Of a stretch of 64,000 bases of DNA, positions 11,594-20,521 are shown piece by piece (the stretch's first letter is position 1; every line of letters begins with the position of its first letter). The DNA lies in assembly GCA_018825665.1 (NCBI GenBank), contig JAHJEG010000044.1:1-64000 (forward strand), read 5' to 3'. The stretch is from a bacterium (GTDB lineage Bacteria > Campylobacterota > Campylobacteria > Campylobacterales > Sulfurimonadaceae). Made by a program: the position numbers and the translations under genes. Under the pieces are notes generated by a model, which was not told the DNA's origin, ran no database searches, and saw only the letters and a list, made by a program, of their open reading frames with translations.

Positions 11594-12535
11594 ATGTCAA
11601 AAAAAATAGCGATGATCTTTTCAGGTCAAGGCAGCCAAGCACTTGGAATGGGTAAAGATTTTTATGAAAATTCTGATCTTGCCAAAGAGATGTTTGATAA
11701 AGCAGGAGAGAGAATAGGTGTAGACTTCAAAGAATTGATATTTGAAGAAAATGAAAAACTTGCTCAGACTGCATACACTCAGCCTGCAATTTTGCTAGTT
11801 CAAATGGTGGCTTACCGTCTCTTCAAAGAGGCTAATCCGGATGTAAAAGCTACGTTATTTTTAGGTCACTCTCTTGGTGAGTTTTCTGCCTTATGTGCGA
11901 GCGGTGCTATTGATTATATTGATGCTGTCGAGCTTGTACATAAACGCGGCGCATTTATGCAAGAAGCATGCGACACTATCGAAGCGGGGATGATGGCTAT
12001 AGTGGGACTTGATGATGCAGCGGTCGAAGATGTGTGTGCCAAGGCTCAGGCAGAGGGTAAAAAAGTTTGGCCTGCCAACTATAATCAGGATGGACAATTG
12101 GTTGTAGCGGGTATGAAAGCTGATTTGGTTTCATTGGAGCAAACTTTTAAAGATGCGGGGGCTAAAAGAGCACTGCTTTTAAATATGTCTGTTGCAAGCC
12201 ATTGCGATCTTTTGAGATCTGCACAGGAGCCATTGGCAGAATTGATGTCTACAATGATCCAAGAAGAATTTAGCGCGCCTGTAATCTCAAATGTAACTAC
12301 CAAGCCCTACAGTACAAAAGCTGAGGCAGTATCTTTGCTAAAAGAACAGCTTGTCAAACCTGTAAAATATAAGCAATCTATAGAAGCTATCGCAAATGAC
12401 GTGGATATGGCTATTGAGTTTGGAAATGGCGTGGTTCTCAAAGGGCTTAACCGCAGAATTGCAAAAGATTTAACCACTTTAAATGTTTCAGATATGGATT
12501 CATTGGCAAAAGTCAGCGAGGAAATTTCCAACTAA
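11594..12535 (+). CDS. fabD: Malonyl-CoA:ACP transacylase
   Basis: Transfers malonyl groups from CoA to acyl carrier protein for fatty acid synthesis; 313 aa, full length. It shows the oxyanion-loop GQGSQ (11-15), the nucleophile serine S93 in GHSLGE, and catalytic H203 in VASHCDLL. A GGGGAAAT ribosome site precedes the ATG. Confidence 0.97.
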   Translation: MSKKIAMIFSGQGSQALGMGKDFYENSDLAKEMFDKAGERIGVDFKELIFEENEKLAQTAYTQPAILLVQMVAYRLFKEANPDVKATLFLGHSLGEFSALCASGAIDYIDAVELVHKRGAFMQEACDTIEAGMMAIVGLDDAAVEDVCAKAQAEGKKVWPANYNQDGQLVVAGMKADLVSLEQTFKDAGAKRALLLNMSVASHCDLLRSAQEPLAELMSTMIQEEFSAPVISNVTTKPYSTKAEAVSLLKEQLVKPVKYKQSIEAIANDVDMAIEFGNGVVLKGLNRRIAKDLTTLNVSDMDSLAKVSEEISN

Positions 12536-12536
12536 G

Positions 12537-13289
12537 ATGAGAGTAACCCTAGTTCAGAGTGCACCTAAGCTTAACAGAACAAATCTGTCGGATGTTTGTG
12601 AAACAATCAAAGAACTCACGGATAAAAGTGATTTAATAGTATTTCCTGAACTGGCTCTAAACGGATATCTGCTGCAAGATAAACTTTATGAGGATGCATG
12701 GAATCTGGATGAGCTTGACGAACTTTGTGCGTTGAGTCGGCATGTGGATATTGTGATTGGCGGCGCTATTAAAGATAAAGGCGTATTCCGAAACGCAGCT
12801 TTGTACTTTTCACACGGAAAGCTTTTAAGTCAGCATAATAAAGTGCATCTTCCAAATTACGGGATGTTTGAAGAAGCCAGATATTTTACCAAGGGTGATG
12901 TTTTTGAGAGTTTTTACACTCCATCGCGCAGAAAAATATCAATGCTTGTGTGTGAAGACTTATGGCATAAATCTGTCCACGAGGATTTGGTGAAAGAAAA
13001 TCCTGATTTAATAATAGCTTTGGTCGCTTCGCCGGCGAGAGGTTTTAGTGATGATGGTTTGGAGATAGAAAAACAGTGGTACAGTATCATTAAAACGGTT
13101 GCCCGGGAGTGCAGAGCCAAGTTGATTTTTGTGAATCGTGTAGGTTTTGAAGACGGGCTTGGTTTTTGGGGCGGTAGTTGTATAGTGGATGAGAATGCTC
13201 ATATTTTGCATAAACTGCCTCGTTACGAAACAATGATCAAAACATATGAGATAATGATCAAAACATATGAGATAGAGGAAATAAGATGA
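12537..13289 (+). CDS. Carbon-nitrogen hydrolase (nitrilase superfamily)
   Basis: Amidase of the nitrilase superfamily, 250 aa. The Glu-Lys-Cys triad is visible as E38 (FPELALNGY), K102 (HNKVHLPNYG) and C139 (LVCEDLWH). It resembles the glutaminase half of NAD synthetases, but no synthetase domain follows, and the substrate is not predictable. The ATG at 12537, one base after the fabD stop, is chosen over an in-frame ATG at 12483 inside fabD. The C-terminus contains a duplicated heptapeptide caused by a 21-base tandem repeat. Confidence 0.85.
   Translation: MRVTLVQSAPKLNRTNLSDVCETIKELTDKSDLIVFPELALNGYLLQDKLYEDAWNLDELDELCALSRHVDIVIGGAIKDKGVFRNAALYFSHGKLLSQHNKVHLPNYGMFEEARYFTKGDVFESFYTPSRRKISMLVCEDLWHKSVHEDLVKENPDLIIALVASPARGFSDDGLEIEKQWYSIIKTVARECRAKLIFVNRVGFEDGLGFWGGSCIVDENAHILHKLPRYETMIKTYEIMIKTYEIEEIR
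12739..12747 (+). repeat. Dispersed 9-mer GGCATGTGG (one of 14 exact copies)
   Basis: Member of an over-represented word family. Copies on + : 12739, 16853, 21319, 36834, 37123, 45189, 45999, 53756. Copies on - (as CCACATGCC): 14220, 16369, 29187, 35362, 37065, 43750. Ten copies read GGCATGTGGA on their own strand and most of these continue with a second A. Twelve lie inside genes, in several reading frames (giving HV, PHA, ACG or TC), so protein sequence does not explain them. Confidence 0.85.
13232..13273 (+). repeat. Perfect 21-bp tandem duplication in a coding 3' end
   Basis: Two adjacent identical copies of the 21-mer starting AATGATCAAAACATATG (13232-13252 and 13253-13273). The unit is a multiple of three, so the amidase frame is kept and the heptapeptide MIKTYEI is doubled, 15 bases before the gene's stop codon. 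Confidence 0.95.
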
Positions 13290-13987
13290 AAATAGCGATT
13301 ATGGGAGCAATGCCCGAAGAGATAGCTCCGATTTTAGAAAAACTCGGTTCATATAAAACTACTGAATTTGCGAAAAATAAATATTATGAAGCTTCTTACA
13401 GAGGTATTGAACTGGTTATCGCGTACTCAAAGATCGGAAAAGTTTTTTCGACTCTGACTGCTACGACCATGATAGAACATTTCGGTGCAGAGTTATTATT
13501 GTTCTCCGGTGTTGCAGGTGCGGTGTCTCCTGAGTTAAAAGTAGGTGATTTGGTTGTAGCGTCCAAGCTTTCCCAGCATGACTTGGATATAACCGCTTTT
13601 GGACATCCCTTTGGTTACGTTCCAGAAGGTGCCGTGTATGTTCAAGCAGATATGAAGCTGATAGAATTAAGTAAAGAAGTGGCTCTGGAAATGGATAAAA
13701 ACGTCAAAGAAGGGATTATCGCCACGGGGGATCAGTTTGTGGCCAATGAAGAGCGTAAAAACTGGATAGGAAACACTTTTAATGCTGATGCCTTGGAGAT
13801 GGAAGGTGGAAGTGTCGCTGTTGTCTGCGATGCTTTAAACGTACCGTTTTTTATACTTCGTGCAATAAGTGATGCGGCTGATATGGATGCAAGTTTTTCA
13901 TTTGATGAATTCCTTGAAACAAGTGCTGTAGAAAGTGCAGAATTTGTAATGAAAATGGTGGATAAGATTGTCAATAAAACTATCTAA
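13286..13987 (+). CDS. mtnN: MTA/SAH nucleosidase (aminodeoxyfutalosine nucleosidase type)
   Basis: 233 aa purine nucleosidase that cleaves adenine from 5'-methylthioadenosine and S-adenosylhomocysteine. In Helicobacter and Campylobacter the orthologue also cleaves aminodeoxyfutalosine in menaquinone synthesis (MqnB role), which is likely here. It has E11/E12 near the N-terminus (MGAMPEEI), the LEMEGGSVA ribose-binding segment and the catalytic aspartate region RAISDAAD. The ATG overlaps the amidase stop by 4 bases. Confidence 0.93.
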   Translation: MKIAIMGAMPEEIAPILEKLGSYKTTEFAKNKYYEASYRGIELVIAYSKIGKVFSTLTATTMIEHFGAELLLFSGVAGAVSPELKVGDLVVASKLSQHDLDITAFGHPFGYVPEGAVYVQADMKLIELSKEVALEMDKNVKEGIIATGDQFVANEERKNWIGNTFNADALEMEGGSVAVVCDALNVPFFILRAISDAADMDASFSFDEFLETSAVESAEFVMKMVDKIVNKTI

Positions 13988-14726
13988 AAAGATTATGTCA
14001 AAGCTTGGCAAAACAAATGCGGAGTTCAACCTCATAGAAGAGGGCGATAAAATTTTAGTCGGACTAAGCGGCGGAAAAGATTCTCTCACTATGGTGCACG
14101 CAATGAAAGAACAGCAACGCCGTGCTCCGTTTAAGTTTGAATTTATCGCGGTAACCGTTTCCTACGGAATGGAAGAAAACTTCGATGCTTTGATAGCACA
14201 CTGCAAAGAACATGACATTCCACATGCCATACACGATACGAAGATCTATGATCTGGCAGAGGAGAAAATAAGAAAAAACTCCTCTTTTTGCAGCTTTTTT
14301 TCACGTATGAGAAGGGGTTCACTTTACAGTGCGGCAGAAAAATTCGGCTGTAACAAAGTCGCTCTGGGACATCATATGGACGATGCGGCTGAGAGTTTTT
14401 TTATGAATTTTATCTATAACGGTCAAATGCGTTCTCTTGCACCAAAATATAGAGCGGGTAACGGACTTATCGTAATCCGTCCTCTTATACAGATGAGAGA
14501 AAGACAGCTTCTGGCATGTGCACTTGACAACGAAATGCCTACTATAGGTGATGAGGCCTGCCCCTCAATGAGATTTGATGTAAAAATGCCACATGCAAGA
14601 GCGCATACAAAAGAGATGCTCTCAAAGATGGAAAAAGAGTTTCCCTCCCTGTTTACCTCGCTCAATGCAGCCTTTAAAAATATCTCCCAGGACAGCTTTT
14701 TTGATGCCGAGAAATTTTCTCTCTAA
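13968..14726 (+). CDS. ttcA: TtcA-family tRNA 2-thiocytidine synthetase
   Basis: PP-loop ATPase of the TtcA/TtuA family, 252 aa, which thiolates C32 of tRNA using an iron-sulfur cluster. The PP-loop SGGKDS lies at about residues 34-39. The usual C-x-x-C of the cluster site is here CSFF (NSSFCSFFSRMRRG); a further Cys is present in DEACPSM. The TTG start at 13968 overlaps mtnN by 20 bases. The ATG at 13995 is possible but would cut conserved LSKKI residues. The stop overlaps the convergent neighbour by 4 bases. Confidence 0.85.
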   Translation: MSIKLSKKIMSKLGKTNAEFNLIEEGDKILVGLSGGKDSLTMVHAMKEQQRRAPFKFEFIAVTVSYGMEENFDALIAHCKEHDIPHAIHDTKIYDLAEEKIRKNSSFCSFFSRMRRGSLYSAAEKFGCNKVALGHHMDDAAESFFMNFIYNGQMRSLAPKYRAGNGLIVIRPLIQMRERQLLACALDNEMPTIGDEACPSMRFDVKMPHARAHTKEMLSKMEKEFPSLFTSLNAAFKNISQDSFFDAEKFSL

Positions 14727-15214
14727 GTTTTAAGTTTTAACTGTTCTTCGTCTAAAGCAATTTGAGACTTTCTGTTATGAAGGGTCTCATCCTTTAGTTT
14801 TTGTAAAAACTCCAAAATATTTTCCTGATAAGCGAAGGTGTCTTTGTCATTGGCTAAATCAAGTAGCGGTCGCAATGATTCTACATTTATTTTTTTTGCA
14901 TACCTTGGGACAATCTTTAACTCTTTTTGAATGTGTGAGACCAAGGTGTCAATATTTAAGGCATTGTCTTCCATCACTTTTTTGACGAGTTCTTTTGTCG
15001 TAAGCATCAGCAAGTTCACCCTGTCTTCATCATTGTCATATATCTTTAATCCCATCTCTCTCACAATGATATAGTTTTCAACCTTGACAACCTGGTTTGC
15101 CGCAATGACAAGTGCGAATATCTTGGCACGAAACTCCAACGAACCGTGATGATGAACAAAAAGTTCACGAAAAGCAGTTAAAAAATAATTTTTTAGTATA
15201 AAACTAAGCTTCAT
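14723..15214 (-). CDS. Conserved hypothetical protein
   Basis: 163 aa with no recognised motif. It is predicted mostly alpha-helical and soluble, with no signal peptide or membrane segment. The region around FRAKIFALVIAANQVV loosely recalls TerB-like helical domains, but this is weak. It is convergent with ttcA (tail-to-tail overlap of 4 bases) and divergent from the next gene across only 45 bases, so the two small unknown genes may share a promoter region. Confidence 0.7.
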   Translation of the reverse strand: MKLSFILKNYFLTAFRELFVHHHGSLEFRAKIFALVIAANQVVKVENYIIVREMGLKIYDNDEDRVNLLMLTTKELVKKVMEDNALNIDTLVSHIQKELKIVPRYAKKINVESLRPLLDLANDKDTFAYQENILEFLQKLKDETLHNRKSQIALDEEQLKLKT

Positions 15215-15259
15215 TTACATTCCTTATGTGGTATTATACATCTTTGAATTTTAAACAAA

Positions 15260-15616
15260 GTGAAAATAATGTTAATTGCAGATGATTATGAAATATTGAA
15301 GTCAAGCTTTATCGATTCGCAGAGACTTTTTGATAAATTAAACCGAGTTGCAGATCAGGTGTCAGAGCTGGAATATGATGAAAGCGGCCTGTTTTTGGAC
15401 CAAGAAGAGACATATGAAAGACACTGGCTTAAACTCAGTTCGAAAATAGTAGACGCATTGAGCAGTTCTTTAAAAAACTACAATATAGAGCTCTTAAAAA
15501 ACAAAAGTTTGACTCAAAGAACATTGACATTCAATCTGAGCAAAGATAAGGAACTGAGCAAAATACATGTAGACTACAGTGAAAATGGTTCACTAAGTAT
15601 CTCACAAATGAGTTAA
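15260..15616 (+). CDS. Conserved hypothetical protein
   Basis: 118 aa from GTG 15260 (or 115 aa from ATG 15269). Acidic and predicted helical; no signal peptide, membrane helix or catalytic motif seen. It lies between a divergent unknown gene and yebC, with a promoter for yebC immediately after its stop. Function unknown. Confidence 0.65.
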   Translation: MKIMLIADDYEILKSSFIDSQRLFDKLNRVADQVSELEYDESGLFLDQEETYERHWLKLSSKIVDALSSSLKNYNIELLKNKSLTQRTLTFNLSKDKELSKIHVDYSENGSLSISQMS

Positions 15617-15619
15617 TGA

Positions 15620-15625
15620 TATAAT
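15620..15625 (+). promoter_or_regulatory. Putative -10 element for yebC
   Basis: Perfect TATAAT in AATGATATAATTTC, 30 bases upstream of the yebC ATG. An AAAGGAAC ribosome site follows. Confidence 0.5.
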
Positions 15626-15654
15626 TTCAAGCATTATTTTAAAGGAACAATTAT

Positions 15655-16365
15655 ATGGGTAGAGCGTTTGAATATAGAAAGGCGTCAAAATTAAAAAGAT
15701 GGGGAGCAATGTCAAAACTGTTTCCTAAACTGGGCAAGATTATCACTATGGCTGCAAAAGAGGGGAGTAGTGACCCTGATATGAATTCTAAGCTTAGAAC
15801 AGCTATTATGAATGCTAAAGCTGAGAATATGCCAAAAGACAATATTGAAGCTGCAATTAAAAGAGCAAGCGCCAAAGATACAGCGAGCATGCTTGAAGTC
15901 AATTTTGAGGGTAAAGCTCCACATGGCGTATTGATTTTTATAGAGTGTATGACTGATAACAATACAAGAACCGTGGCAAATGTAAAAAATATACTTACCA
16001 AGCATGGCGGAGAATTGCTTACAAACGGTTCTTTGGAGTTTATGTTTGACAGAAAAGCACTGATAGAGTTTGAACTTAAAGACTCTATGGATCTTGAAGA
16101 ACTGGAACTAGAACTTATTGATGCAGGTCTTGAAGATATCGAAGCTGAAGAGGGTGTTGTCTTGGTAACAGGTGATTATACAAGTTTTGGTACCTTGACA
16201 GCGGCTTTGGAAGACATGGGTATTGAGATTACAAAAGCGAATCTCGAAAGAATGGCGAATAGCCCCATTACAATCACAGAAGCGGACCAGGCAGATATAG
16301 ATAAGATTTTAGAAAGACTTGAAGATGATGAAGATGTTCAAAAAGTTTTCACGAATATAGCTTAA
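15655..16365 (+). CDS. yebC: YebC/TACO1-family regulator
   Basis: 236 aa. The family start ([20 protein letters not shown], then [15 protein letters not shown]) and the internal [15 protein letters not shown] are diagnostic. YebC proteins act as translation factors for difficult peptide stretches or as transcriptional regulators. Full-length. It has its own promoter and is followed by a hairpin. Confidence 0.95.
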   Translation: MGRAFEYRKASKLKRWGAMSKLFPKLGKIITMAAKEGSSDPDMNSKLRTAIMNAKAENMPKDNIEAAIKRASAKDTASMLEVNFEGKAPHGVLIFIECMTDNNTRTVANVKNILTKHGGELLTNGSLEFMFDRKALIEFELKDSMDLEELELELIDAGLEDIEAEEGVVLVTGDYTSFGTLTAALEDMGIEITKANLERMANSPITITEADQADIDKILERLEDDEDVQKVFTNIA

Positions 16366-16391
16366 TTTCCACATGCCAGACATGTGGAAAT
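16365..16391 (+). terminator. Hairpin from an inverted pair of the GGCATGTGG word
   Basis: 11-bp perfect stem, 16365-16375 against 16381-16391, with the 5-base loop CCAGA, right after the yebC stop. The left arm and loop contain the exact 9-mer CCACATGCC (16369-16377). The right arm ends GACATGTGG, one base off the same word. No long T run follows, so as a terminator it is weak. Confidence 0.55.
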
Positions 16392-16403
16392 AGTTTCTAA
16401 GAT

Positions 16404-16979
16404 ATGAAATTTGTAAACGACATATGCACTACCACCCTTGAGGTGAAACAATCCAAGTTTATCTCCTATTTGCTACCTTATTCAAAATTTGATACAACGC
16501 TTGAATCACTGAAAAAAGAAAATCCAAAAGCCAGACATTTTGTTGTCGCATACAGATATCTAAATGAGTTCAACCAGATTGTGGAACACTCAAGCGATGA
16601 CGGAGAACCAAAAGGCACATCGGGAAAGCCTACATTATTTGTGCTCCAAGGTGCAGAGTTGATAAACAGCTGTGTCATTACGGTAAGATATTTCGGCGGT
16701 ACAAAACTTGGTACGGGAGGATTGGTGCGAGCCTATAGCGATGCATGCAACATGGTTCTTGAAGAAGCCAGGCTCATCGAGTATAAAGAGGAGATTGAAA
16801 AAAAAATATCTTTTGAATACTCAAATATAAGAATTGTGGAGTATGAATCTTCGGCATGTGGAATTGAGATCATTGAAAAAATATTTGATATTGCTACAAT
16901 GTATAAAATAAAGGGAAGCGAATCCGATATGAACCGCTTTTTGCAAAAAATGGAGAGATTGGTGCATATGGCAGAGTAG
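16404..16979 (+). CDS. yigZ: YigZ/IMPACT-family protein
   Basis: 191 aa. The N-terminal UPF0029 domain carries the family motifs SSDDGEPKGTSGKP and YFGGTKLGTGGLVRAYSDA; a smaller C-terminal domain follows. The function is poorly defined, with links to translation-stress control in homologues. It is convergent with the pilus gene cluster, 13 bases away. Confidence 0.93.
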   Translation: MKFVNDICTTTLEVKQSKFISYLLPYSKFDTTLESLKKENPKARHFVVAYRYLNEFNQIVEHSSDDGEPKGTSGKPTLFVLQGAELINSCVITVRYFGGTKLGTGGLVRAYSDACNMVLEEARLIEYKEEIEKKISFEYSNIRIVEYESSACGIEIIEKIFDIATMYKIKGSESDMNRFLQKMERLVHMAE

Positions 16980-16992
16980 GGGGAAAGCCCTT

Positions 16993-18237
16993 TTATCTGC
17001 CTTGAACCGCATTCCCCATATCCCACATAGGCAAAAATATACCAAGAGCGAGCAAAATAACCATTGAGGCGATGATAAGAAGCATGATAGGTTCTATAGC
17101 TTCTGATAAGCCGTCTATAATAGCATCAAAGCGCATTTTAAAGTATTCGGCAACTTTTCCAGACATTGTATCGAGCGTACCACTGTCTTCTCCGGCGCGG
17201 ATCATCTGAATAATCATGTTTTCAAAGAGACCTGTTTCCTTGAGCCCTTTGTTGAGCGTTCCCCCCTTTTCAACCGTGACTCTCACAGAGGAAAGCTTAC
17301 TTTTAAGAGGCAGACTGTCAATCATTGAGATTGAAGTGTCCAAAGCTTCGGCAATCGGGATACCGGCTTTTATAAGTTCAGAAAATACAAGGGTAAAACG
17401 GCTGAGTGTGGCAAATTTAATAAGGTTATTTATAAGATATATTTTGAGCAGAGTCTCGTGCCAGCCAAATCTTATATGTCTGTAATGACTTATGAGGTAT
17501 TTAAAGATCATAAATGATATAAAAAGTGCGGCAAGAACATAGGGTCCGTAGTTGTTAAAAAGATTTTCGAGCGTGAGTAATATCTGTGTAGGTAAAGGCA
17601 GTTCTGCATTTAACTCTTCAAAGATGCCTTTGAACTGCGGTACGACATACGATATTAAAACCGTAAAAGCAATAGCCATTGCAATCATTACGTTTCGGGG
17701 ATACGCCATAGCTTTTTTGAATTTAATCACATTGGAGCGAATCTCTTCTAGCATATTCGCAAGAGAATAAAGAGCATCATCCAGGTTACCTGTTTTTTCT
17801 CCAAGCTGAACCATCGCAATAGTAAGATTTCCTAATTCAAAACGAAAATTTTCCATCGAAGCCGACAATGAATGTCCTGAGTTGATATCGTCTGCTAATT
17901 TAGAGAAAACATACTTGAGGCTATGATCTTCTGTAGATTTAGCAATTTCGTTGAGTGAATCATGGATAGAGATACCGGCATTTGTCATGACCGCCAGCTG
18001 TCTGATAGAAGCTATCAGCGCATCCGGTTTTATCTTTCTTTTTTTAATATTCTGTAAAAAATTGCTTTTGAATCTTTTAAGTCGGGCATCCATAGGTTCT
18101 GTAGACTCGACAACTTTGATGATTATCCCGGTATTTTTGAGCTTTGCATAATCATTTGCTTCTTTTCTGTCCTTGGCATAAAGAGGAAATTGCTCTTTTT
18201 TACCTTTTGTGAGTACTGTCGCTACAAAATATTTCAT
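16993..18237 (-). CDS. mshG: MSHA/type II-type inner membrane platform protein
   Basis: GspF/PilC-family platform protein, 414 aa, with two duplicated F domains (IRQLAVMTNAGISIHDSL and FTLVFSELIKAGIPIAEAL) and three membrane segments. It works with the ATPase encoded just upstream to extrude pilin subunits. The start codon overlaps the mshE stop by one base (TAATG). The name is given by position in an mshI-to-mshG gene order. It is the last gene of the run, and no pilin gene follows. Confidence 0.85.
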   Translation of the reverse strand: MKYFVATVLTKGKKEQFPLYAKDRKEANDYAKLKNTGIIIKVVESTEPMDARLKRFKSNFLQNIKKRKIKPDALIASIRQLAVMTNAGISIHDSLNEIAKSTEDHSLKYVFSKLADDINSGHSLSASMENFRFELGNLTIAMVQLGEKTGNLDDALYSLANMLEEIRSNVIKFKKAMAYPRNVMIAMAIAFTVLISYVVPQFKGIFEELNAELPLPTQILLTLENLFNNYGPYVLAALFISFMIFKYLISHYRHIRFGWHETLLKIYLINNLIKFATLSRFTLVFSELIKAGIPIAEALDTSISMIDSLPLKSKLSSVRVTVEKGGTLNKGLKETGLFENMIIQMIRAGEDSGTLDTMSGKVAEYFKMRFDAIIDGLSEAIEPIMLLIIASMVILLALGIFLPMWDMGNAVQGR

Positions 18238-19970
18238 TATTTTGCCACCTTTAAAATCTCTTTAATGCTTGTAACCCCGTCCAAGGCTTTTTGAATTCCA
18301 TTTTCAAAAATTCCGACAAAACCTTCTTTGAGCGCTTGATCGAGCATTATATCTTTAGATGCACCTTTTGCAATAAGTGAAGAGAGTTCTTCGGATATAT
18401 TCAATACTTCACATATCATCTCCCTTCCCATATATCCGGAGTCATTACACTCTTTACATCCTTTGCCTGTATAGAATTTAGCGTTTTGGGGAATATAATC
18501 ACTTATCTCCTCTAAGATTGAAGCTGGAATCGTCTCCTCTACCTTACAATTTGTACAAATTTTTCTTACCAGTCTTTGTGCCTGTATAGCAACTAAGGCT
18601 CCACTGATGAGATAGTGTTGAATCCCCATATCGACCATACGCGGAATAGCACTTATAGAGTCATTCGTATGGAGTGTGGAAATAACCAGGTGACCCGTTA
18701 GAGCTGCTTTAATAGCTATCTCCAAAGTTTCCTGATCGCGTATCTCCCCAATCATGATTTTATCGGGATCCTGTCTTAATATGGAACGCAGCGCGTCTGC
18801 AAAACTTAAACCTACTTTGGGATTGACCTGTACCTGCTGAATAAGGTTCATCCTGTACTCAACAGGATCTTCAACCGTAATAACCTTGTCCTCTACATTT
18901 CGAAGCTCATTTAGTGCACCGTAGAGTGTAGTTGTCTTACCACTCCCTGTAGGTCCTGTTACAAGGATAATGCCATAAGGAGCCTCTAATCCTTTGAGAA
19001 GCTTATTGTAGCTGGCTGTATCCATACCGGCATCTTCAAGTTTAACAAGAGCTTTTTGTTTGTCAAGAACACGCATTACTATGGATTCGCCATAGAGAAT
19101 CGGGAGCGTTGAAATACGAAAATCGTATTCTCTGGTTCCGACGGCTGTGGAAAAACGGCCATCCTGAGGCTTTCTTTTTTCCGCGATATCCAGGTTTGCC
19201 AGAAGCTTGAGTCTTGATGCCAAGGGTGGATAGATATCTTTTTCAAATATAAACATCTCAACCAGTTTTCCATCGACTCTGGCACGTACAACACAGTTCT
19301 TTTCAGTCGGCTCGATATGCACGTCACTTGCCCGGCCATTAATACAGGCTTTGAGTATTACATCGATGAGTAACAGTATTGAAGAGGCTTCTTGTTGGTC
19401 TTCAATATTATTTATAGAGTTGAGTTCGTCTCTGATCTTTGTAACTAAACCTTTTACGCTGTCTTTTAATTCTACTTTAAAGATATAGGCATTAATCTGT
19501 TTTTTTGTTGCTATGGCTACTCTTAGTATCTTTCTTGGAAAGAGTCTTTGTATCGATTCCTGGGCATCAATATCAAGCGGATCATTAAAAGCTATGGTCA
19601 CGCTCATCTCATCTTCGGACACCGGAAGCGCTGTGTGTTTTTTTAGCTGGGCAAGCGGAATTCTTTGCGTCAATTTATAATCCATATCAATGGAATCTAA
19701 ATCAATATAGAGTAAATTCAAATCATCGGCAAGCTTTTCTAAGACAGTTTGTTCTTTGATATAATCATAGTCATCAATAATAGACAGCTCATAGACGCCG
19801 TTTCTTATTCGTTCGACAATATATCTTACAAGTCTGTCCATCGTCATAAAACCGGACAGGGTTATATCTCTGAGTATAAGGTTGGTGTTGATTCCTTTTG
19901 CTAAAAGTCTATCAACCTGACCCTTCATGATATAACCGTCGGAAAGTAAATCTCTTGTTATTCTATCCAT
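18237..19970 (-). CDS. mshE: MSHA/type II-type assembly ATPase
   Basis: GspE/PilB-family hexameric ATPase, 577 aa, powering pilus or pseudopilus assembly. N-terminal N1/N2 domains are followed by the catalytic core with Walker A GPTGSGKT at 339-346, the aspartate box and Walker B region (DPDKIMIGEIRD), and a zinc-binding tetracysteine (CTNCK and CKECN). Full-length. It sits between a small TPR-like gene and mshG. Confidence 0.93.
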   Translation of the reverse strand: MDRITRDLLSDGYIMKGQVDRLLAKGINTNLILRDITLSGFMTMDRLVRYIVERIRNGVYELSIIDDYDYIKEQTVLEKLADDLNLLYIDLDSIDMDYKLTQRIPLAQLKKHTALPVSEDEMSVTIAFNDPLDIDAQESIQRLFPRKILRVAIATKKQINAYIFKVELKDSVKGLVTKIRDELNSINNIEDQQEASSILLLIDVILKACINGRASDVHIEPTEKNCVVRARVDGKLVEMFIFEKDIYPPLASRLKLLANLDIAEKRKPQDGRFSTAVGTREYDFRISTLPILYGESIVMRVLDKQKALVKLEDAGMDTASYNKLLKGLEAPYGIILVTGPTGSGKTTTLYGALNELRNVEDKVITVEDPVEYRMNLIQQVQVNPKVGLSFADALRSILRQDPDKIMIGEIRDQETLEIAIKAALTGHLVISTLHTNDSISAIPRMVDMGIQHYLISGALVAIQAQRLVRKICTNCKVEETIPASILEEISDYIPQNAKFYTGKGCKECNDSGYMGREMICEVLNISEELSSLIAKGASKDIMLDQALKEGFVGIFENGIQKALDGVTSIKEILKVAK

Positions 19971-19978
19971 TACTTTTC

Positions 19979-20521
19979 CTACCAGTATACATGTCGTTTT
20001 ATGGCAATTGTATCATAAAACTCTTCAATAACAATCTTACTTAATTTATCATCAGTTGCCAAATAAAGCTTGTAAGTGAGCTTTTCATCGTTCTCATCAT
20101 CAAACAGATAAAAAGCTCTTTTTTCATGTGCACCGAGTTTTGAGTATAAATCAAATACTTTGGATAATACATAGTCGGTAGTGGGAAGATTGAGCGAAGA
20201 AAGGTCATAATCGTCTATCAAAGCATGGTAAAGCAGTTTCTTTTGCATTAAGATTACAGAAAGATAGGCCGAATTTGCACGGGATTCTTTTGAAAACTTC
20301 AGTATGGCAATCGGTATGGACAATCGGTCTATATAATCAGAGTTTAAACATGCAAAAGCATATAATGAAACATATTCCTCATCTTTTTTAAATCTTTTAA
20401 AATTATCAAAACCTATACTGCACACTTCTTCATATTTTTTATTTTGGTAAAGATTAAACATATCTTGTTTGATCTCCGCATACAAACTTATTGTTAAAAA
20501 TAGGGCAATTATTATTTTCAT
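19979..20521 (-). CDS. Exported TPR-like protein of the MSHA cluster
   Basis: 180 aa with a clear signal peptide (KIIIALFLTISLYAE). The rest is helical and TPR-like (MFNLYQNKKYEEVCSIG); no catalytic motif. It overlaps mshN by 4 bases and lies 8 bases before mshE, a place where the Vibrio msh operon has no gene. It is probably a periplasmic accessory of the machine, but nothing in the sequence fixes its role. Confidence 0.65.
   Translation of the reverse strand: MKIIIALFLTISLYAEIKQDMFNLYQNKKYEEVCSIGFDNFKRFKKDEEYVSLYAFACLNSDYIDRLSIPIAILKFSKESRANSAYLSVILMQKKLLYHALIDDYDLSSLNLPTTDYVLSKVFDLYSKLGAHEKRAFYLFDDENDEKLTYKLYLATDDKLSKIVIEEFYDTIAIKRHVYW

Noticed and set aside
12483-12536. Upstream start of the nitrilase-family gene within fabD
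   Set aside because: The extra residues are out-of-frame fabD codons; ATG 12537 gives the normal MRVTLVQ start.
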